The translations under genes and the position numbers were made by a program. Below are positions 18,677 through 29,090 of a stretch of 64,000 bases of DNA, in pieces; the first letter of the stretch is position 1; every line of letters begins with the position of its first letter. The DNA comes from Effrenium voratum (taxonomy: Eukaryota > Sar > Dinophyceae > Suessiales > Symbiodiniaceae), in contig CAUJNA010003297.1 in assembly GCA_963377175.1 (NCBI GenBank), positions 1-64,000 of the forward strand, read 5' to 3'. The notes beneath the pieces were generated by a model, which saw only the letters and a program-made list of their open reading frames with translations, ran no database searches and was not told where the DNA came from.

Positions 18677-20640
18677 ACTGATCTTTATTTGAGGTTTGGG
18701 TCCCAACTCGCCAATCTGTCAGGCCCCCTGATCTTTGGCCTAGCGAGGCCCGGACACCCACCCCCGTCCCGTGCCAGGATTTGCGCGACTCGCGTTGCTT
18801 TTTTGTGTGCTTTTCCCAACCCCGTCAAGCCGCGCCGTCAGGCCCGTGTATCTTTGGAAATCGTGACCTCGTTGAGCCAGGCCCGCATTTTTTCTTGTCT
18901 TTCCAACCTGGTGAACCCTTGACCTTGAGAGCGATTGCCCCAACCCCGTCAAGGCCAGGTTTTTTGTAAGTCAGGCAGTGCGGTTTCCTCAAAATCGCTT
19001 TTTTGTTTTCCTGGCGCTCGGGCACTCCGAACTTTTGAGCTTGCGCCTCGAGCTCCACGTTCCGCCCGGGCCCTCGCCGCGTTCCATTGTCATGGCCAAG
19101 AGGTCCCGTGCAGGTTATTGTCATTTGATCTTTGTCACCAATCTGTCAGCCCCTTTGATCTTTGACCCAGTGAGGCCCGGTCCGTCCCGAAAATCCCTGG
19201 AATTTCTGGCGTCCCTGGGGTCCCGAGTTCTTTGGGGTCCCTGGGTCCCTGGGGTCCCTGGGGTCCCTGGGTCCCTGGGCACGCGTGCGTCCGCTGCAGG
19301 TGCCATGAAACAATCCTTCCATCAAGACGTCTGGCCATGGTCCCAAAGTGCATCCATCCTTGTCAACACACGGCGTTTTCAGGGATTATAGGGACCCCAG
19401 AAACCTTACAGACCCTAAGGACCTTAGGGACCCTAAGGGCCCAGGGACCTTAGGAACCCCAGCAACCCTGGGTCTTGGGGGCAAGAGATCCTGTGAAGTG
19501 TGAAGTCATCTCTCAAGCTTCGGTTGGTTGCAGCTTGCCACGCAAGGGGACACAAAGACGCGCGGAAGGGCAAAGCTTCTGTTGTTTTTCCATTCGAACA
19601 ACTTTCCATACATCTATTTATCTTCGTGTACTCATATCTATTTATTTTCATACATTTATATCTTCATATCTCTACGTATTTGTATCTCTTTATGAATTTC
19701 ATATATTTATATCTTTGTATTTCTTCTTTATATCTTTGTATCTTTATACCTTTCTCTTTATATCTTTATATCTTTATGTCTTTGTGCCTTTATGTTGGTA
19801 TGTCTCTACATGGTGTTTTCTACATCCGTGTTTGAAGTTGGGAGATGATGTTGTGGTTTTGTGGCCCATGTGCAATGTGTGTGTCTTGGCTTCGGCATTT
19901 TGTGTTTTTTGCATGACCCTATGATGCTGGAGAATGCTCAGGCTGAGTGGTGCCCGGCGTGAAGTTCTTGCCAAGATCCCTTCAAGCCCCAAAATCCTTG
20001 GGGCCACCAAGGATCTCTTGATGGGTCCCTGAAGTCCTCGGAGTCCCTAAGGTGTTTAGGGTAGGGTTTGCACCCTAAGGTCTTTAAGGTCCCTAAATTC
20101 CCTAAGGTCCCTGAACCCGCCGTGCGTTGACAGGGACGAGCGCAATCTGGGGCCTTGGCGAGGCGTCTGATGCACACGTGTGCAGGGACCCCAGGGAATC
20201 TAGGGATCGTAGGGACCTTAGGGAGCTTAGGGACCCTATATAGGGAATGTAGGGACCCTAGGGCCAGGGACCCCAGAGGTTCCAGTGATCCCAGGGACCA
20301 GGGACCCCAGAAACCCCCGCCTTCAGCCCCTGGCGGCCCGGTGCCGATTTCGGCTGCTTGTTTTGCAGGCAGGCCAGTTTGGTATCTCGCTTGGATTTTG
20401 ATGCAGCGGCAGGATGTGGGTCAGCCAGTCTGACGGATGGACGCTGCGAAGCCTTGCAAGGCTTGGCCCGACCGACCTTCAGGCCGCGAGTGAAAAGGAG
20501 GAGGAGCATCCAAACCCGTGCGTTGGTGTTGCCAAAGAAGCCAGTCAATCTTGTGTTTGCTCTGGAAACTTGGCTCGAGGGTACTCATCAACACTGACAC
20601 AACAACAGCTCGCAATGGTTGCCCGATGGGTCTAGTGCCA
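18677..20640. other. low-complexity stretch without recognised gene
   Basis: Holds a ggtccctggggtccctg tandem run (about 19195-19280), agggaccttaggg-type words in both orientations (19385-19465 and 20010-20330), and a T-rich tatatctttatatctt block (about 19600-19800). Frames through these give Phe/Tyr/Ile/Leu- or Gly/Pro/Thr-rich low-complexity peptides and are not genes. Confidence 0.7.
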
Positions 20641-21350
20641 GTGCTTGAGGAATCGCAGGCCGCTCAAGCGCTTTTCGAATAGCCATGGCGATGATGCGGA
20701 CCAGGACCAAAAGCCGAGGCTGGCAAGCTTGTGACGCTACCGTGCCCGCGGTAGGCAGCGGCCAGGTATGTGCCTCTGCCTTCTCGGGATTGCATTGGCG
20801 CTGCTCGTGCAGCCGAGCACGGCCTGGGTCTTGGGACACATTTTTTTAGAAGGTTTTCGGGTTTCAGGAGTCCCTTGTCGCCGCCGCCCAGGACTTTGCT
20901 CGAGGAGTTCCTGGGCTGAAGGAGCATGAAGTCCCTCCTTTGGATGTTCTTGTTTCGTGCTGAGTGCCAGGACAGCATATTGGCCCAGTTCTCAGAGTTG
21001 CCCGCAGGCGCAAGCAGATTGCACTTTGGCTCTTTCAGGCAAAACGGCACCCGTTGCATGCCGGAGTCGCTCGGCGCACCGGGGCTGCGCAAGAGGACTC
21101 CTCCGACCCGAAGCCTGTTCGCATCTTTTGCCGGTTGCCGCCAGGACAACCGTGGCCAGGCCTGGGGGACACGTGCATCGGGCTTGAACGTTGGGCTTGT
21201 TGGTTGTCAGGACCGGCTCGATCTCGAGGAGGCGGCGGACCAGAGAATGCGGGCCGAGTTCGTGGAAGAGGCCGGGCTGTTTGCTTCCTTTGCCTAAAGG
21301 TGAGATCCACATTTCGCGGCATTTTCTTTTTCCGCCAAAGCAGCCGAAAG
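20641..21350. other. stretch without recognised gene
   Basis: Several overlapping open frames on both strands (for example 20664-21149 minus and 20926-21297 plus) but no motif that favours any. It directly precedes the coiled-coil ORF and could contain its upstream exons. Confidence 0.4.
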
Positions 21351-21354
21351 GGCA

Positions 21355-21813
21355 TTGGAGAAGGCCGTCTGTTTGTGCGCGCTGCTTCGGCGTGTGAGTC
21401 TTGCTGGGCAGGACCTGCTCTTGGCGCGGCGGCAGCTGCAATTTGCTCTGGCGCAGCAAGAGACGGCCCAGGCGCAGGTCGAGACGGCCCAGGCGCAGGT
21501 CGCGACAGCCCAGGAGCAGGAAGCAATGGCGGTGAAGCGTCTCGCTCGGGCGGAGGAATCGGGCGATGCGAAAAAGGTGCAGGCGGCGGAGAGGAAGGTG
21601 CAGGAGGCGGAGAGGAAGGTGGAGAGGGCGAAGAAGGAGGTCCAGGAGGCGAAGAAGGAGGTGGAGAAGGCGGAGAGGAAGGTGGAGAGGGCGAAGAAGG
21701 AGGTCAAGGAGGCGAAGGCAAGCGGCCGGACGAAGGAGTCCGAGGCGGGCGGAGTCGGTCGCTTCCGCCGGCCGGCTGCGTTCTGGGACTCTGATCGTTG
21801 CGTGCGGTTCTGA
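21355..21813 (+). CDS. coiled-coil, Lys/Glu/Ala-rich ORF
   Basis: This 152-residue frame contains AQAQVETAQAQVATAQEQ repeats and then KVQEAERKVERAKKEV-type heptads, clearly coiled-coil. The next gene on the same strand is an RHS/Crinkler-like NTPase, and charged coiled coils ahead of that ATPase would fit, so this may be its first coding exon. That link is inference; the 1.2 kb in between would have to be intron. Confidence 0.45.
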   Translation: MEKAVCLCALLRRVSLAGQDLLLARRQLQFALAQQETAQAQVETAQAQVATAQEQEAMAVKRLARAEESGDAKKVQAAERKVQEAERKVERAKKEVQEAKKEVEKAERKVERAKKEVKEAKASGRTKESEAGGVGRFRRPAAFWDSDRCVRF

Positions 21814-21814
21814 A

Positions 21815-22035
21815 ATTTATGGAGAAATTTTAGGGAATAAAATTTGATTAATAACACAAATCCTAAAATGTATAATTAATATTAATGAATTATTGATTTT
21901 GGGATACCGACGAGTCGGCGCAAAACCTGTATAAATTAACGACAAACCTAAATTTGCTGAAATTTTCTAATTAGACATACTTCATTGTATATTTGATTAG
22001 CCTCGATATAATCGATATGATTTAAAACAAATATT
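21815..22035. other. AT-rich island
   Basis: About 220 bp of strongly AT-rich DNA in a GC-rich setting, with words such as aatgtataattaatattaatgaat. It contains a small GC palindrome, ccgacgagtcgg (21908-21919). No gene seen. Confidence 0.7.
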
Positions 22036-22049
22036 GCCCCGCGCGGCCC

Positions 22050-22900
22050 GCACATGGTTTTGGTGGGGCTGCCCTGATCGCATCCAGAGAACCAGGAAAT
22101 CCCAAGATAGCATTTGTGCAGATTGCGGCGGTTCGTGTCGTTGGCAGGCTCGGTATGGAGCCCCCATGAACGGATGGTTGCCTTTCCTTGTTGGAGGTCG
22201 GTCATTCCTGCCGGTCGACATTGATTGAGACGTGCCGTTGATCTTTGTGAGTGATTTTGCGCTTGCCCCCAGCCTGCTTTTTAAAGAGCAAGACCCGCCC
22301 TTCTGCCGGGGAGAGGGAGGGCAAACTCTGATGTCTTTGCACCCATTGGGGCCCTTGCTGCTGCAGGCACAAGTGCATTCTATGAATGTTCTCTTTGATG
22401 CAGTGAGCTCAACCATTCCCGGCTTTGCATTCACTCGCAGTCTTCTTGCTCGATGTTTTGCCCGTTTTGCTGCCATTCCATCCTTTTCTGTTGTTCAATT
22501 TTCTCCGTACCTGTTCATATCTGCCTGATTTGGTGTGAGTGGTTAGTGGAGCGCAGAGCTATCAAACAGTCGAGGGGGAACCCCGCAAATATTGAAGAGC
22601 CTGCTGTTCCAGTCGCCTGCCTTTTGAAGAGCAAGACCTACCCTTCTGCCATGGTCGTTGCTTCTGCAGACACAATGCAATTCGAAGGTGAAATTTTGTT
22701 CCGACAGCACGAGCATGGACGAGATTGCTAAAGTGTGCACAGTGTATTTTTGCTGTGATCGCATCCACAGAACCATGAAATCCCAAGATCGCGTTTGGGC
22801 ACAGCACAGCGCATGTTTTTGGGCTTCAGCTGGCTGCATTGTTGGCGCACGTGATGCGACTCACTGTGGAGCCCCACGAATGGATGGTGCATCCCCAGCT
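22050..22900 (+). repeat. diverged direct duplication
   Basis: Two segments recur in the same orientation. One is tgatcgcatccagagaaccaggaaatcccaagat... at about 22075 and again at about 22757. The other is ...aaagagcaagacccgcccttctgcc at about 22280 and again at about 22625. A unit of roughly 350-680 bp was duplicated and diverged. No coding sequence recognised; possibly intronic. Confidence 0.55.
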
Positions 22901-23074
22901 TTGTGTCCATGCTGGATTGTGCTGTTTTACTTTTTGTTCCAGTCGTTGATGCTCGATTCTCGAGCAGCTCATGCGTCATCTTTTCCTGTCTTGTCCGTCG
23001 TATGCCGCGCAGGCAAGCGGGATCCAGGACGGCTTGTGTCATGGCTCGCGCCTTGTGTGTGATCGCGGCTGCAG

Positions 23075-24611
23075 GATGACCCAGATGCCACGGCGTTCAT
23101 CCAGGAGCTGGTCAACGCCAAGCCCAAGGACCTCGGCGAAGGCCGGCAGGACGGCGGGATGCCAGTTTTGCTTTTCTTGCTGAAGCCACACTGAGGCGTG
23201 CAGGTCTTCGACCTCAAGACGTGCCTGCCCGCGGAGCCCTACGACCTGAGCGGGAGGAAGCTGCTGACGCGGAACACGACGCGCCAGGCCTGGCAGGGAG
23301 CTGATGAAGGACGGCACGAGGCGCGTGGCCATGCTGGGCACCCCCGGCATCGGCAAGAGCAGCTCCCTGGCGCTGGGCCTGTGGCACCTGGTGTCGGGCC
23401 ACCGCCCGGACTGGATCAAGACGCCCGAGGCCATTGTCTACGAGGCCCGGGAGGGCCTCAAGGTCTTCATTTTCACCAACAAGGACGGTGACTGGAAGGC
23501 GCAGAGCATAGCATTGGAGGACTGGAAGCCAGGTTCCTGCGAGCACCTGCAGAACAGCGACAATTGGTATTTAGTGGATACCTACGGCAAGGAGACCACG
23601 GGGAAGCTGCCGGCCAAGACGGTGAAGGCCTGCAGCCCTGACAGGGAACACTACTCCAACTTCATCAAAGATGGTGGACAATGTGTCTATGTGGAGGCAT
23701 GGCAAAAGGGGGAGCTGAAGGTGGCCTATCCGTGTTTGGAGGATGTGAAAGTGAGTGAGAGCACTTTGCTTGATAGATTCGAGCAGGTTGGAGGCACCCT
23801 TCGCACCCTTTTGGCCAAAGAAGGCCCTTATGAGGATGCAGTGAAGCAGCAGAAGACCGACGCAAAGGACTTCGCAACAGTGCGACGCGCCTTTGGTGGA
23901 GATTTGGACAGCGTTGGGACGAAGCTGCCAAGCAGGCTCTTCACATTCCGTACCGAAAATGGGATCTCTTGCACTGTCGCTGTATGCTCCCCGAAAGCTA
24001 GAGAGCTTCTTGCACAGGAGCACTATGCCGAGCTTGTGAATTTGTGGAAGGACGAGAGTGACCCAAAATCAAGATATTGGCTGGAAGATTTTGTTGGGGT
24101 TTGGCTGACCACATCATGGCGTGACAAGCGGCTTGAGCCCTGGATGATACCGTATGAAGGCAAGTGGGAGCACAAGAAGGGCAAAGATCTGGTAGTGCCT
24201 GCTTTGAAATTGCTGCATTGTGATTTCAACGACATTTTCAACAGCAGATGGCTCCAAGCTGTAAAGCGCAGAGGCACGGAGAAATGCCTTGTGCACAGCC
24301 CAGAACGGTACCCAGGCATCGACTACCTGCTCGACTTCAACCACGGCATCTCCGTGACACTCTCTCCGAAGCACAGCATCGCAGAGGGGTTTGCGAAGAG
24401 GTTGCGCGACATTTTCGAAGATTGCAAGGGACAACACAGTTTCACCCTCACTTTTTTGGCTCCGGGAGCTCCGAGCAAATTCGTCCCAAAGAAAAGTGCA
24501 GAGTTTAACCGCTTATTGGCCTTGGCGCAGGGGCCAGACAGAGTGTTCCAGAATGTGTATGTACAGGCCGTGCAAATTCCGAAGACGCTAGACAGCCTGT
24601 CAGAAGCCTGA
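23075..24611 (+). CDS. RHS/Crinkler-like P-loop NTPase
   Basis: The main frame 23304-24611 (435 residues) opens MKDGTRRVAMLGTPGIGKSS. GTPGIGKS is the Walker A typical of retrotransposon hot spot (RHS) and Crinkler-type NTPases. Two upstream coding pieces fit: 23075-23165 (DDPDATAFIQELVNAKPK) after a gctgcag acceptor, and 23204-23296 (VFDLKTCLPAEPYDLSGRKL) after gcgtgcag. The second joins the main frame only if one base in cagggag (23294-23300) is discounted, so there is a frameshift or an assembly error. The C-terminal half (RLRDIFEDCKGQHSF, KFVPKKSAEFNRLL) is ungapped and well formed. RHS proteins expand near mobile elements, which fits the surroundings. Cellular role unknown. Confidence 0.6.
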
Positions 24612-24707
24612 CATCCTGAAGACAGTGCGAAATGTGTTGATTAGCATGGGGCGGCTGTGTTCGGATCAGTGTTCTTTGTTTATGGTTGGGCAGGGAGAAA
24701 CCTAAGA

Positions 24708-25022
24708 CTACAGCAAGTCTGGCCTTTTTGCGACCGCCGACTCTGACCCCAAGGCCTTTTTAATCGATGGACCTGGGCAGTAGACGCAGCGCTCCAGGTT
24801 GATCTTCGACGTGATAATGTGCTTTCTTGCCATTTTCGATGCGGTTCTTTGGAACCACGCCGGTCTGGTTACCCGGAGGCCGTCCAGAAACGCCTTCACT
24901 TCCTCTCTGAAGATGCTGGGGTCGCGGGACTGAGCCTGCTGCAGCGTCTGCGCGATGCTGCCAAAGCCGGTGCGGGGATCCTCGTAGACAGCCTTGATGG
25001 TTCGTCTGCGGGCGTCAGCCAT
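24708..25022 (-). pseudogene. integrase N-terminal-like fragment (Polinton/retroviral type)
   Basis: From MADARRRTIKAVYEDPRTGFG the frame reads SIAQTLQQAQSRDPSI then EEVKAFLDGLRV. This is like the YYDP..GFGS...L...A......T..EV..FL pattern before the catalytic core of Polinton-type retroviral integrases. The DDE core is absent: after about 60 residues the sequence becomes unrelated. Located directly downstream of the fibre-like remnant on the same strand. Confidence 0.5.
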
Positions 25023-25029
25023 GTTTCTT

Positions 25030-25938
25030 ATCGGCCCTTGCTGGGCCTGCCAGGCTTCCACCTCGTCCAGCCGGGCCTGGAAGCCCTTGCGCGCCCCCCA
25101 GAGCACGCTGGTGAGGTGCGAGTGGTCAAGGGTGATCTCGGTGCCGCTCCCGAGGCGAAGCCCAGCCTCAGGTCCTCGTTCATGTCGGGGCGCTTGTACT
25201 GCTTGGCCTACACGGAGTCGAACTGCTGGAGCTTCCCCAAGTTGGCCTTGGCCATCTCCGTCTTCACCCGGCTGTCCGACAAGTTGGTGAAGCTCGTGTT
25301 GCAGACCACGTTGCCCGTGTTGCCGGCGATCACGAGGCAGCCGGGGTTCCTCTGGTTCGTGGTCAGGGACAGCTGCGTCGAGAGGCTCTTCGTCTGCACC
25401 AGCGCCTCGTCGTTGATCATGATGAGCTCGCACTGGTGCGCCCCGCCGTCCCGCTCCAGGAAGACCCGCGCGCTCTGGTTGCCCAGCAGCCGCAGCTCCG
25501 GGCCGCTGTCGGACGCCGCGCTGTTGTTGGAAATCTGCAGCTTGCTCCAGCCCGCCCAGTTCTTCGTCAGAAAGAGATCGTCCGAGAAGTCGGAGGTGTT
25601 GGTCACGGCGAGCGTGTTGGACGCGAAGAGCTGCGGGGCGGAGACCGTGCCCGAGCTCGTCACGTCGCCGCACACCACGCTGCCCGGTCCAGAGGAGCGA
25701 TTGCCGGCGCCAGTGCGCTGCTGTCCAGCTTCAAGGCCAGCTCTGCGGTGACTCGGTCGTCCAGGGACTGGATGGCGGCTGCGTTGTTGCCGGAGGCCGT
25801 GTTCACGGCCAGGTCTGCCACTTGCGCGTAGGGCGTCAGAGCCAGGGCAAGCTGCCCTGCGGTGACGTGCGTGCCGTCAGTTACCTCTCCGTTGTCCAGG
25901 ACCTCCGGGATGTTGCCCGTGACAGGTCCTTCAAACAT
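25030..25938 (-). pseudogene. viral fibre-like protein with peptidase S74-like end
   Basis: Two frames join near 25680: MFEGPVTGNIPEVLDNGEV... (25938-25660) and ...GTVSAPQLFASNTLAVTNTS... (25678-25208). The second contains LSDSRVKTEMAKANLGKL, the start of the S74 intramolecular-chaperone domain that ends many phage and viral fibres. A TAG interrupts after QQFDSV (about 25210). The domain goes on (QYKRPDMNEDLRLGFAS, then after a shift ITLDHSHLTSVLWGARKG). Stop plus frameshifts make it non-functional. Related fragments occur at 28915 and 50935. Confidence 0.6.
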
Positions 25939-26044
25939 GTTTTCTTAGGAGTGAGGAAAGTCGCTACGCACTTGTAGCGCCCTTGTAATTTCGCAACCCC
26001 TGTCGCTTTGGACCAGGAAGTAATTGAGGGAAAATATCCTTCAA

Positions 26045-26320
26045 TTCAAGTTCCCTGGTCCAGGTCGTGATACCTGCGCACGACGCTCGAACATTTCGGA
26101 ACAGATCGCCGAAAATTTCGCCCACAACGGCCTGATGGTTTTTCGGGCAAAATCGATGGAGTCAAGACATTCTCGTTGTAGCGCATGGCTACGATGAATT
26201 GCCCGATGGCGTCGGTCAAATCAAGTTCCCGGCCCAGGTCGTGATACCACCCCTGACCTGCGCACGACGCTTGAAACTTTCGGGACAAATCGCCGAAAAT
26301 TTTGTCCAGGTTCGCAGAAG
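26045..26320 (+). repeat. direct duplication, ccaggtcgtgatacc... unit
   Basis: About 26058-26130 and 26233-26310 are similar direct copies (ccaggtcgtgatacc, ctgcgcacgacgct, gatcgccgaaaatttt). No gene recognised. Confidence 0.7.
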
Positions 26321-26429
26321 GAGGAGGCCCGGGCCTTCAAGTGGCGGGTCTTTAGAGGACGCCTCACAGTCCCCCGGGTCCTTGCTATATCCAACTATGC
26401 GTTGTGTGCATAGTTATGAGATAGGACAG

Positions 26430-26730
26430 AGAGCGGTTGGTGGAAAGAATTGCGGCCTCGCTTTTGGACCGAAGCCGCGGAGCCGGCCTCGCTTTCAGAC
26501 CGAAGCCGCGAAGCCGGCCTCGCGTTGGAAGATTACGAAAGCTTGTGTCACGGGGTGACACAAACCGTGGGAGACCTCGGTGGCATACCAGTGGATGATA
26601 TTTTCCTCCACTGCCTTGTAATGGCTGCTTTTTCCACCCAAAAGCGCCCCGGTGACAAGCGGTGACAAGCGGTGACAAGCGGTGACAAGCGGTGACAAGC
26701 GGTGACAAGCGGTGACAAGTTCGGCCGGCT
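26430..26730 (+). repeat. minisatellites: gaccgaagccgcg unit and ggtgacaagc unit
   Basis: Roughly 34-bp units ggcctcgcttttgaccgaagccgcgaagcc run from about 26453 to 26528. Seven head-to-tail copies of ggtgacaagc follow at about 26650-26720. The latter gives a spurious Leu-Ser-Pro-Leu-Val-Thr-Ala-Cys-His repeat peptide on the minus strand. Confidence 0.9.
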
Positions 26731-26756
26731 GCTTTCTCCAGCAAACAAAGCTCCCT

Positions 26757-26830
26757 TGTCTCAGTGGTTAAGCACAGTCTCTGCACCACCCTGGTCTGGG
26801 GCTCGAATCCCGCCTGCGACCGGGCAACCT
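26757..26830 (+). other. tRNA-like pol III box pair (SINE head candidate)
   Basis: An A-box-like tgtctcagtggtta (26757-26770) and a B-box-like ggctcgaatcc (26800-26810) have normal tRNA spacing. The flanks cannot form a 7-bp acceptor stem and the T stem pairs at only three positions, so it is not a working tRNA gene. Confidence 0.35.
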
Positions 26831-26899
26831 TTGGCCATTAATGAACCAATATTGTTTCAAGCCGATTCAATATTGACTCAAACTTGGCAAGATTTCGAG

Positions 26900-27440
26900 C
26901 CCTCTGGAAGTTCGGCAGGTTGGCGTGTTAGACCCGGTGACAAAGACGTTCGGCAGGTTGGTGTGTTAGACCCGGCGACAAAGACGTTCGGCAGGTTGGC
27001 GTGACCCGGTGACGAGGCGGTGACAAGTTCGGCAGGTTGCCGTGTCACGAGCGATGACCTCGGCAGGCTGTCGTGCTTGGGCGAAAAACGGAAAATCCTG
27101 TGAAGAACGAAGTCCTTGGGAAGTCGGGAACTTGGCCGTTTTTGCGCGCTTTTTCGACCCAAAAGAGAGCGGTGACGTAGCGGTGACAAGCGGTGACAAG
27201 CTCAGCGGGATGGAACTTGCCAGCTTTTCCGGGTAGAAAACGGAAATCGAGAGCAACGTGCGCGTCTGGAGCATGTTTTCGGCCGAAACCGAGCAAATCT
27301 AGAGGCTGAGGCACCTCGCTTGCCGTCTGACAGGAAAAACGAGCTTTTCGGGAATTCGGGAAGTTGGCCGTGTTGAGCACTTTTTCGACCCAAAACGGAG
27401 CGGTGACATCAAACGGTGACATCGGAAACGTTCAGCAGGA
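26900..27440 (+). repeat. mosaic minisatellite (ttcggcaggttggcgtg, cggtgacaag, ttttcgacccaaaa words)
   Basis: Three copies of an approximately 37-bp unit gttcggcaggttggcgtgttagacccggtgac (26917-27010). Then two or three diverged units of about 240 bp that contain gggaa(g)ttggccgtttt, ctttttcgacccaaaa and cggtgac. The 26530-26720 segment is related. Confidence 0.8.
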
Positions 27441-27529
27441 TGGAGAATTCGGCTGTTTTGCAGGGTTTTTCGGCCAAAAAACGAAAATAATTAGGTCCCT
27501 ATAAGCCTATGTTCCTTACTACTAAGCGC

Positions 27530-27940
27530 CGATGACGCTGCTGCCCTACGTGGGCCCGGGCTGGTACCCAAAGGTCTCGGTCGACTTCATGCTGCAGCGG
27601 CGTGGCCCGGTCCGACGTGCTCTTCACCCTGGACGCGGCCAGCCACGTGGGGAGGAGCACATGGCGAAACTGATGGAAACGCGATAATCGGGCTTATTGG
27701 GCACGACGGCAACGGCAACGTGTCGTACGCAGTGCGCAGCAGCAACAGCAAGCTCGACGGGGCGGCGCCGACACTAAGCAGACACTCTGCATCGGCAAGG
27801 GCCGGCGCAGTACATCTGAACTTTATCACCACGCGCCCCGTTCACAACAACGGCGCGCTCCGGCCAATCCACAACTGCGTTCTCGGCTTTGAGGCCACAA
27901 CAGTGGCACGGATCCGAGCTGGCGCTTTCCGCCGGTAGTT
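27530..27940 (+). pseudogene. unidentified coding debris
   Basis: Short in-frame pieces such as MTLLPYVGPGWYPKVSVDF, and NVSYAVRSSNSKLDG with HLNFITTRPVHNNGAL in a later frame, look like protein and have coding-like composition, but the frame changes and I do not recognise the family. Position inside the viral debris suggests a structural gene. Confidence 0.3.
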
Positions 27941-28084
27941 AAGCAGGTGAAAACGGACTGCTGCCCGCGAGGCAGTGCTCCAGCGGGTCGGACACCTCCG
28001 TCCATTGCGCCGGTGGAGCGCTCGGCGTGCATGCTTGGCGGCGCGTGCCGCCCTCGAGCGGCTTTGTTTTCTTGTGGCGGACGC

Positions 28085-28360
28085 TTAAGCTTTCCGCGGC
28101 TTCCGCGGCATGCCTTCTCACCGGGCTGCCGGGCACGGAAAACCCTGGCGCGGCGCATTGTGACGAAGCTCTCGGTGCAAAACCTGGGCGCAGACGGCCG
28201 ACCACTGGGTGCGAAGTACGTGCGCGGCAAGCATCCAGCGGCTGGACTGGCTTCTTGCTGGTGGGCGACTTCCGGCAGCTGCCCGCCGTGCTGGGACGTA
28301 GAGAAGCCGCTGCGGCGCACCCAGCTACTGCTGGACCTTACCGGCGGATGGAGGCACCAG
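28085..28360 (+). pseudogene. Pif1-like helicase fragment
   Basis: LLTGLPGT followed, after a one-base shift, by a TLARRIVTKLS-type stretch gives a broken Walker A. About 100 bp later FLLVGDFRQLPAVLG reproduces the Pif1/RecD-like motif xxVGDFxQLPxV. The rest is missing and a foldback element follows. Pif1-type helicases are common in large DNA viruses and in Helitrons, so the source is not certain. Confidence 0.5.
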
Positions 28361-28406
28361 CTGACCAAGAACAAGCGCAGCGATCAGCTTCTCTCTTTGG
28401 AGTTTC

Positions 28407-28736
28407 TCAAATGGATTCTATTCCACCTGGTAGGCTTCTGACACTCATCCGTCCAGGAAACGCGAAGAATGTGGCTGCAAAACGAGCCTCGGTTGCATTT
28501 TAAGCAAGGTCAATCTTGCCAAGAAAGCCCCTTTTCCCCTTTTTTTTTTTCTCGGAACCCCTTTTTTTCATTTCTTTTTTTCTTCATTTTTTGCGTTTTG
28601 TTGCAGCCACACGCCTGCACGCAGCATTTTAGTTTCGAATGCTTTGCAGAACAGGTCGTTTCCTGGACGGACAAGTGTCAGGAGCCTACCGGTAAATAGA
28701 ATCCATTTGGAAAACTCCCTCTAAAGAGAGAGCTGC
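28407..28736. mobile_element. foldback (MITE-like) element, copy 2
   Basis: Same ends and same T-rich centre as copy 1: atggattctattccacc on the left and aatagaatccatttgg on the right. Arms are diverged and the left arm is shortened. The external ccctctaaagagagag motif (28722) is kept. Confidence 0.8.
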
Positions 28737-28914
28737 GCGCCATGTCTGCTTTGCTGCCACCAGCCAGACAGGCTTCTCGTGCTTGCCCCCAACGCTTTTC
28801 TTTGTCTAACGCTTTGCCAATGTTTCGCCAATGTTTCGCCCAAGCTCCTAAACGCTTCGCTTTGCCCCAATGCTTTGCCCAATGCATTTGCTCTAAATGC
28901 TCTTTGTGCTGGGC

Positions 28915-29090
28915 AGCTCCAGGCCGCTGTTGGAGGCCGCCCTGATGTTGTGTTGAAAATCCACCTTGCTCAACTCGCCCAGTTCTTCGTCAAAATAAGG
29001 TCGTCTGCAAACTCGGTGTTGGTCACGGTCAGCGTGTTGGACGCAAATAAGTGTGGGGCGGAGACGTGTCCGAGCTTGCAACGTCGCCGC
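28915..29090 (-). pseudogene. fibre-like fragment, second copy
   Basis: The minus-strand frames give SAPHLFASNTLTVTN, EFADDLILTKNWA and a following KVDFQHNIRAASNSGLEL. These correspond to SAPQLFASNTLAVTN, DFSDDLFLTKNWA and KLQISNNSAASDSGPEL of the 25-kb copy. Only this short central segment is present. Confidence 0.6.

Noticed and set aside
24819..25751. 310-residue plus-strand ORF
   Set aside because: Antisense shadow of the fibre and integrase-like remnants, which carry the recognisable motifs on the minus strand.
26644..26720. CRISPR-like array of ggtgacaagc
   Set aside because: Repeats are contiguous 10-mers with no spacers; the genome is eukaryotic.
26757..26830. Possible tRNA gene
   Set aside because: A- and B-box-like words have good spacing, but there is no acceptor stem and only three T-stem pairs; kept only as a SINE-head candidate.
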